In this document: piece after piece, positions 60,536-64,000 of the stretch
Layout of the letters: each line of letters begins with the position of its first letter
How positions within the stretch are numbered: the first letter of the stretch is position 1
NCBI RefSeq assembly: GCF_001046895.1
Contig: NZ_CAQI01000053.1
Location: 558,001 to 622,000 of the forward strand
Origin: Pseudarthrobacter siccitolerans
GTDB taxonomy: Bacteria; Actinomycetota; Actinomycetes; Actinomycetales; Micrococcaceae
DNA length: 64,000 nt
Direction: 5' to 3'
Program-made: the position numbers and the translations under genes
Notes under the pieces: generated by a model
What the model was told of the DNA's origin: nothing
The model's input: the letters and a program-made list of their open reading frames with translations, nothing else
Databases searched by the model: none

Positions 60536-60608
60536 AGATTCGATGCCAAGGTACTTCTGGATTCGATCCCAAAAGTGATTGACATCATATTCAAGCTGCG
60601 TCTACGCT
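60536..60608 (+). promoter_or_regulatory. Tandem regulon element and promoter of the TRAP operon
   Basis: AGATTCGATGCCAA (60536-60549) and GGATTCGATCCCAA (60559-60572) are 23 bp apart. The second ends 6 bp before a consensus -35 TTGACA (60579-60584). TACGCT (60603-60608) at 18-bp spacing can be the -10. The leader to the dctP ATG is about 105 nt. Confidence 0.72.
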
Positions 60609-60719
60609 GTAAAGCATTGGCATCAACGTCGATGCATGGTGCGAGGTCATGTCGTTACCGCCCGCGAATATTCGCCTTCCCGAGCGACTGTCCCACCTAT
60701 CAGAGAGGCAGATCTAACA

Positions 60720-61940
60720 ATGAAGTCAAGAAAGCCTAAGGTTTCGCTCGGTCTACTGGGACCGATGGGGCTAGCGTTGACGTTGACGTTGACCGCGTGC
60801 AGCGGAGCGAGTGAAGGCGGACCCGACGCCACCGCCGATTTTGAAGAGGTCACGCTATCCCTCCATGTCGCGGCCCCTCCGCAGCACCCGCAAGGGATCG
60901 CCTTCCAGGCGTTTGTCGATGAGGTCGCCGAGGTGACGAATGGAAAGGTGACGATCGAGCCGTTTTTCTCCGGCTCCCTCCTCACAGGCGCTGAGGATCT
61001 CAAGGGAATAGGAAGCGGCGTTGCAGACCTCGGTCAGGTCTTTACCACGTACAACCCCGAAGCTCTGCCCGTCTTGAACTGGTTCTCAGAGTTGCAATCG
61101 CTTCGTTCGGACGCTATTCCCCACGGAATGCTTCAGGCTAGTGCGGCGTTGCAGAAGAAATGGACCCAGTCGGAGGAGATCCAGCAGGAGGTTGAAGGAC
61201 ATAATATCGTGCTTCTGGGTGGCTCGATCGGGGCAACGAACTACGGCCTCTTGTGCACTGAGCCCATTGAATCCCCGGAGGACGCGAACGGCCGCCTGGT
61301 GCGTGTAGGCGGAGCTGTCTGGGCAGAAGAGGCCAAGTCCCTCGGCCTCTCGCCCGTGTCGCTGACCACATCCGAATTGTACGAGTCGCTGCAACGCGGA
61401 GTGGTCAACTGCACGATGAGTGATCCGCTCACCGTATCTACCCTCAACTTGTGGGAAGTCGCGAAGTTCTACCATCCCATTTCCGGCAGTGGCACGTCAT
61501 CGACGCTCTTTGCGATGAACAAGGACACCTGGGAGAGTCTGTCCGCAGACCTTCAAAAGGTAATTCAGACTGCGACGAACAACTACCAGGCAGAGGTAAA
61601 TGAAGTCAGCCTCGAGTCCTACAAGGACTTTGCTGAAAAGGTGCCAGAGCGGGGCATGACTATCGTCGATCCCCGACCGCTGAACACGGTACTCCACGCC
61701 TACCAGCAGCAGCACATCAAAAAGGTTGTGGACCTCGCGCCGCCCAGCATCGCCAATCCCGAAGAGTTCCTCGAGAGTTTCCGGTCAGATCTGGAGTGGG
61801 GCATGGGCCTAGCCATCGAGAACGTGGGCACCGAGCCGGATGACTCTAGAACGCCGGAGAGCATTCTCGAGGGTTACCTCTCGGGGCCAGACGCCGTCGA
61901 TCTGCCGAAGTTCGCGGAGGCTGTGCGCGCCAAACCTTGA
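60720..61940 (+). CDS. TRAP transporter solute-binding lipoprotein
   Basis: A 406-residue DctP-type solute receptor. The N-terminal signal ends in a lipobox LTLTAC (Cys about residue 23), so it is anchored outside the membrane, as needed in a Gram-positive cell. The DctP fold is shown by VAAPPQHPQGIAFQAFVDEV, GSLLTGAEDLKGIGSGVADL and NGRLVRVGGAVWAEEAKSLG. The ligand-contact Arg region of the family is near residue 195. Substrates are usually organic acids, here unknown. It is the first gene of dctPQM, behind the tandem element. A longer reading from 60579 is not supported. Confidence 0.9.
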   Translation: MKSRKPKVSLGLLGPMGLALTLTLTACSGASEGGPDATADFEEVTLSLHVAAPPQHPQGIAFQAFVDEVAEVTNGKVTIEPFFSGSLLTGAEDLKGIGSGVADLGQVFTTYNPEALPVLNWFSELQSLRSDAIPHGMLQASAALQKKWTQSEEIQQEVEGHNIVLLGGSIGATNYGLLCTEPIESPEDANGRLVRVGGAVWAEEAKSLGLSPVSLTTSELYESLQRGVVNCTMSDPLTVSTLNLWEVAKFYHPISGSGTSSTLFAMNKDTWESLSADLQKVIQTATNNYQAEVNEVSLESYKDFAEKVPERGMTIVDPRPLNTVLHAYQQQHIKKVVDLAPPSIANPEEFLESFRSDLEWGMGLAIENVGTEPDDSRTPESILEGYLSGPDAVDLPKFAEAVRAKP

Positions 61941-62001
61941 GAGGCTCGGGCTCACAAACCGCCGGAGACTTTCCTAGATCACAGCTGCATTGGGTGAAGG
62001 C

Positions 62002-62044
62002 GCGGTGCCCCATCCCGCTTCATTACGGCGGGATGGGGCACCGC
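62002..62044. terminator. Strong hairpin between dctP and dctQ
   Basis: A perfect 17-bp stem GCGGTGCCCCATCCCGC with its complement, 9-nt loop, followed by CTTCTCCC rather than a T-run. It lies 62 bp after dctP in a 332-bp gap. It could stabilise the dctP mRNA or partly terminate so that the receptor is made in excess of the membrane subunits. The rest of the gap shows no gene. Confidence 0.7.
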
Positions 62045-62272
62045 CTTCTCCCGTCCTCCGATCGGGATTCACATCTGCTGTGACCCCATGCGCGAGCAGT
62101 ACTTTCGCTCGCACGGAGAGTCCCGAGGTGGCCAACTGAAGCGCCCCCTCCGATTGGCAACGCTTGATACCAAGGCGGCACGTCGCTCCGCCGCCGAAGG
62201 ATTATCGACGCAGACCCCGCTGTCTATGAGCGACGCAGTCCCCGGTAACTAAGAGAAATGTGAACAACAAGC

Positions 62273-62833
62273 ATGAAGTCACTAGAGTTAAATCGTCGGG
62301 AGGCGAGAGAACCGCGATGGGTGGGCGTCATAGACGCGATCACCCGGGCGGGCGCCGTGATCGTGGGCCTCGCCTTGCTGATATTGCTGCTCACGACTGT
62401 GGTTGATGTTGCGATGCGAAACGCCATCGGAACTCCATTGCCCGGATCCTTGGCAATGGTCACCTACTGGTGGATGCCGACAATTGGCATTATTGGACTC
62501 GGCTATATCCACCTCCGGAACGAGCAGATCGTCATGACTCTCCTGGCGGAGAACGCCAGCGAGCGGGCGCTGAGGCGGCTTGAAATCGTCGTAGATGTCC
62601 TCGTCTTCGGACTAGTGGTTTTGCTCTTGGTGGTGTCGTGGGAATCCGCGATGGAGCATTTTGGGTATTTGAGTGCCGACTCTACTCACAAATGGCTCCC
62701 AATATGGCCAGGGAGATTCGTGCTCGTCGCTGGGCTTGTCATCGTTCTGCTGGCAATCCCCGCCCGCATCTACCGCATATTGAAGGGCACCATCAATCCG
62801 GTGCCGGATGAGATCAATGAGGCCACTGAATGA
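62273..62833 (+). CDS. TRAP transporter small membrane subunit (DctQ)
   Basis: A 186-residue protein with four hydrophobic helices: RAGAVIVGLALLILLLTTVV, MVTYWWMPTIGIIGLGYIHL, VDVLVFGLVVLLLVVSWESA and RFVLVAGLVIVLLAIPARIY. The first is followed by DVAMRNAIGTPLPGS, the typical DctQ stretch. It works with DctM in the cell membrane. It overlaps dctM by 4 bp (ATGA). Confidence 0.88.
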   Translation: MKSLELNRREAREPRWVGVIDAITRAGAVIVGLALLILLLTTVVDVAMRNAIGTPLPGSLAMVTYWWMPTIGIIGLGYIHLRNEQIVMTLLAENASERALRRLEIVVDVLVFGLVVLLLVVSWESAMEHFGYLSADSTHKWLPIWPGRFVLVAGLVIVLLAIPARIYRILKGTINPVPDEINEATE

Positions 62834-64000
62834 CCATCAACGTTAAGACAATCCAAACAGCCCCATCCAAGCGGGTCAGCGGCGCGTGGTTCTGGGTGCT
62901 CGGTGCCGCGGCTGCGGTGATTGCCGCTGTGCTCCTGTTCGCCGACTTGGATCGGCTCCTAGTAGGTGGACTTGTGATAGTCCTCCTCCTTCTGCTCATG
63001 CTCCTTACGGTGCCGATCGGTTTCGCAATGATTACCGCATCGGTCATCGGCTTGCTCGCACTCGGCGGATCCCGCGCGATGGAATCGTCGGTGCAGTCCA
63101 TACTTTTCGATGGGCTCGCCTCGTGGACCATGGCCGTGGTGCCACTTTTCGTTCTGATGGGTATTGCGCTCTCGCACAGCGGGGTGACCACGCGCGCTTA
63201 CGAGGCGGCATCCCAATGGCTGGGCAAGCTCCCCGGGGGTCTCGCAGTCAGCACGACCGTTGCGGGCGCTGGGTTGGCAACGACCAGTGGGAGCACTACC
63301 GCTATCTCGATGTCACTTGGCCGCATGGCTATCCCCGAGATGTTACGGGCTGGGTATTCACCGAGCTTGGCGACGGGCAGCGTGGCGATTGCGGGAACGC
63401 TCGGCCAGATCATTCCACCGAGTATCCTTCTCGTCATCTACGCGGGAATAGCCGAGACGTCGGTGGGGTCGCAGCTGATGGCTGGCATGATACCTGGCCT
63501 TATCCTCGCCCTAGGATTCGTGATCGTCATCGTCGTATGGGCCACTCTGAAGCCTGGGATCGCCCCGCGCGCGGATCAGACCGGCATCACATGGGCGACG
63601 CGGCTGCGGTCCGCGATCGGGATGAGCCCCCTCATCCTCGTTGCGGTGATCGTCCTCGGGGGTTTGGCGCTGGGCCTTTTTACCGCGAACGAAGCGGCGG
63701 CGTGGGGCGCGCTAGCGGCGCTCGTAATCGGCGTCATCCGACTTCCCAAGGGTCAGCGGAATCTTCGGGGTGCGGGGGTCTTCGGTCGTCAAGTCTTTAT
63801 GGACACGGTTTCGTCTGTGGCGGGACTCTTCATCCTCGTCGTTGGCGCACTCATGCTCGGGCGTGCTCTGACGCTCAGTGGTCTCGCGAGATGGATGGGT
63901 GAGGTCCTGACCGACATGAACTTGGATCGCGTATCTCTGCTGCTGGTGCTCATCGTCGCTTACATCATCCTCGGCATGTTCCTGGAATCCTTGCCCATGA
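62830..64000 (+). CDS. TRAP transporter large membrane subunit (DctM), partial
   Basis: The frame from ATG 62830 stays open to the window end (390 codons; the full length is usually 425-450). It shows the DctM fold: LTVPIGFAMITASVIGLLAL, VPLFVLMGIALSHSGVTTRA, STTVAGAGLATTSGSTTAIS, and the hallmark GTLGQIIPPSILLVIYAGI. Later helices are present (LILVAVIVLGGLALGLFTAN EAAAWGA). It forms the sodium-driven transport channel together with DctQ. The N-terminal 35 residues are an extra helix-rich extension. Confidence 0.92.
   Translation, partial: MTINVKTIQTAPSKRVSGAWFWVLGAAAAVIAAVLLFADLDRLLVGGLVIVLLLLLMLLTVPIGFAMITASVIGLLALGGSRAMESSVQSILFDGLASWTMAVVPLFVLMGIALSHSGVTTRAYEAASQWLGKLPGGLAVSTTVAGAGLATTSGSTTAISMSLGRMAIPEMLRAGYSPSLATGSVAIAGTLGQIIPPSILLVIYAGIAETSVGSQLMAGMIPGLILALGFVIVIVVWATLKPGIAPRADQTGITWATRLRSAIGMSPLILVAVIVLGGLALGLFTANEAAAWGALAALVIGVIRLPKGQRNLRGAGVFGRQVFMDTVSSVAGLFILVVGALMLGRALTLSGLARWMGEVLTDMNLDRVSLLLVLIVAYIILGMFLESLPM

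Noticed and set aside
62886..63902. A 338-residue plus-strand open frame in the TRAP operon
   Set aside because: The DctM frame starting at 62830 has all family motifs and an ATGA overlap with dctQ; this other frame is a shadow.
1..64000. CRISPR arrays, tRNA or rRNA genes, replication origin
   Set aside because: I looked for regular short repeats with unique spacers, tRNA-like cloverleaf ends (GGTTCGA...CCA) and rRNA-like stretches and saw none convincing; a tRNAscan/Infernal run would settle this.

Overview
The window looks like a chromosome segment of a high-GC actinobacterium of the Arthrobacter / Pseudarthrobacter / Paenarthrobacter type. This rests on gene content and codon use (GTG/TTG starts, GC-rich third positions) and the mix of LacI/IclR/TetR-controlled sugar and aromatic catabolism; no rRNA, tRNA or CRISPR array was seen. 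It falls into two parts with a decayed junction near 24.4-25.4 kb.

Part one (1 to about 24.4 kb) is compact and very GC-rich. It holds a nucleoside hydrolase, a GH3 beta-glucosidase with an MFS transporter and divergent TetR regulator, an XRE-cupin regulator with a B3/4-domain protein and an EamA exporter, a LacI regulator and a small alarmone synthetase. From 10.9 to 24.4 kb lies what I read as a flavonoid-rhamnoside (rutin/quercetin-like) catabolic locus: a carboxylesterase divergent from a quercetinase-like bicupin, then a long minus-strand series of GH78 alpha-L-rhamnosidase, three alpha/beta hydrolases, an FAH-family hydrolase, an FAD aromatic hydroxylase and a DUF3500 protein, with a divergent IclR regulator.

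The junction has an aldehyde dehydrogenase pseudogene fused to a scrap of a HAD phosphatase gene. Part two (25.4-64 kb) is accessory DNA of lower GC, with intact catabolic genes separated by gene and IS remnants (IS3, IS21, IS110, a serine recombinase). Intact genes are an SQD1-like epimerase facing a class V aminotransferase, an MmgE/PrpD protein, an Asp/Glu racemase-family protein, an LLM flavin monooxygenase with a Baeyer-Villiger monooxygenase, a QsdR-like TetR regulator, thiolase-MaoC-SDR, transhydrogenase pntAB, dodecin, a stand-alone riboflavin kinase, a MarR regulator, an acyl-CoA dehydrogenase, EtfBA with a membrane cytochrome b, a short citrate-synthase-like protein with a small unknown protein, an HSL-type hydrolase, an F420-reductase-like dehydrogenase, and a TRAP transporter (dctPQM) running off the window.

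The most interesting signal in part two is a repeated 14-bp element (consensus RRATNCGATNCCAH, often paired 20-23 bp apart). It lies upstream of mmgE/prpD, the racemase gene, the BVMO operon, pntA, the citrate-synthase-like operon, the TRAP operon and one orphan promoter. At three loci it ends exactly 6 bp before a recognisable -35 box. I read this as one undescribed regulon for uptake (TRAP), flavin-dependent oxygenation (BVMO, LLM), beta-oxidation-like cleavage and NADPH supply (PntAB) for an unknown organic acid or alicyclic/terpenoid-type compound. Several genes also have decayed second copies in the same window (citrate-synthase-like, its small partner, MmgE/PrpD, the F420-reductase-like gene), so the cluster appears to have been duplicated and then eroded.
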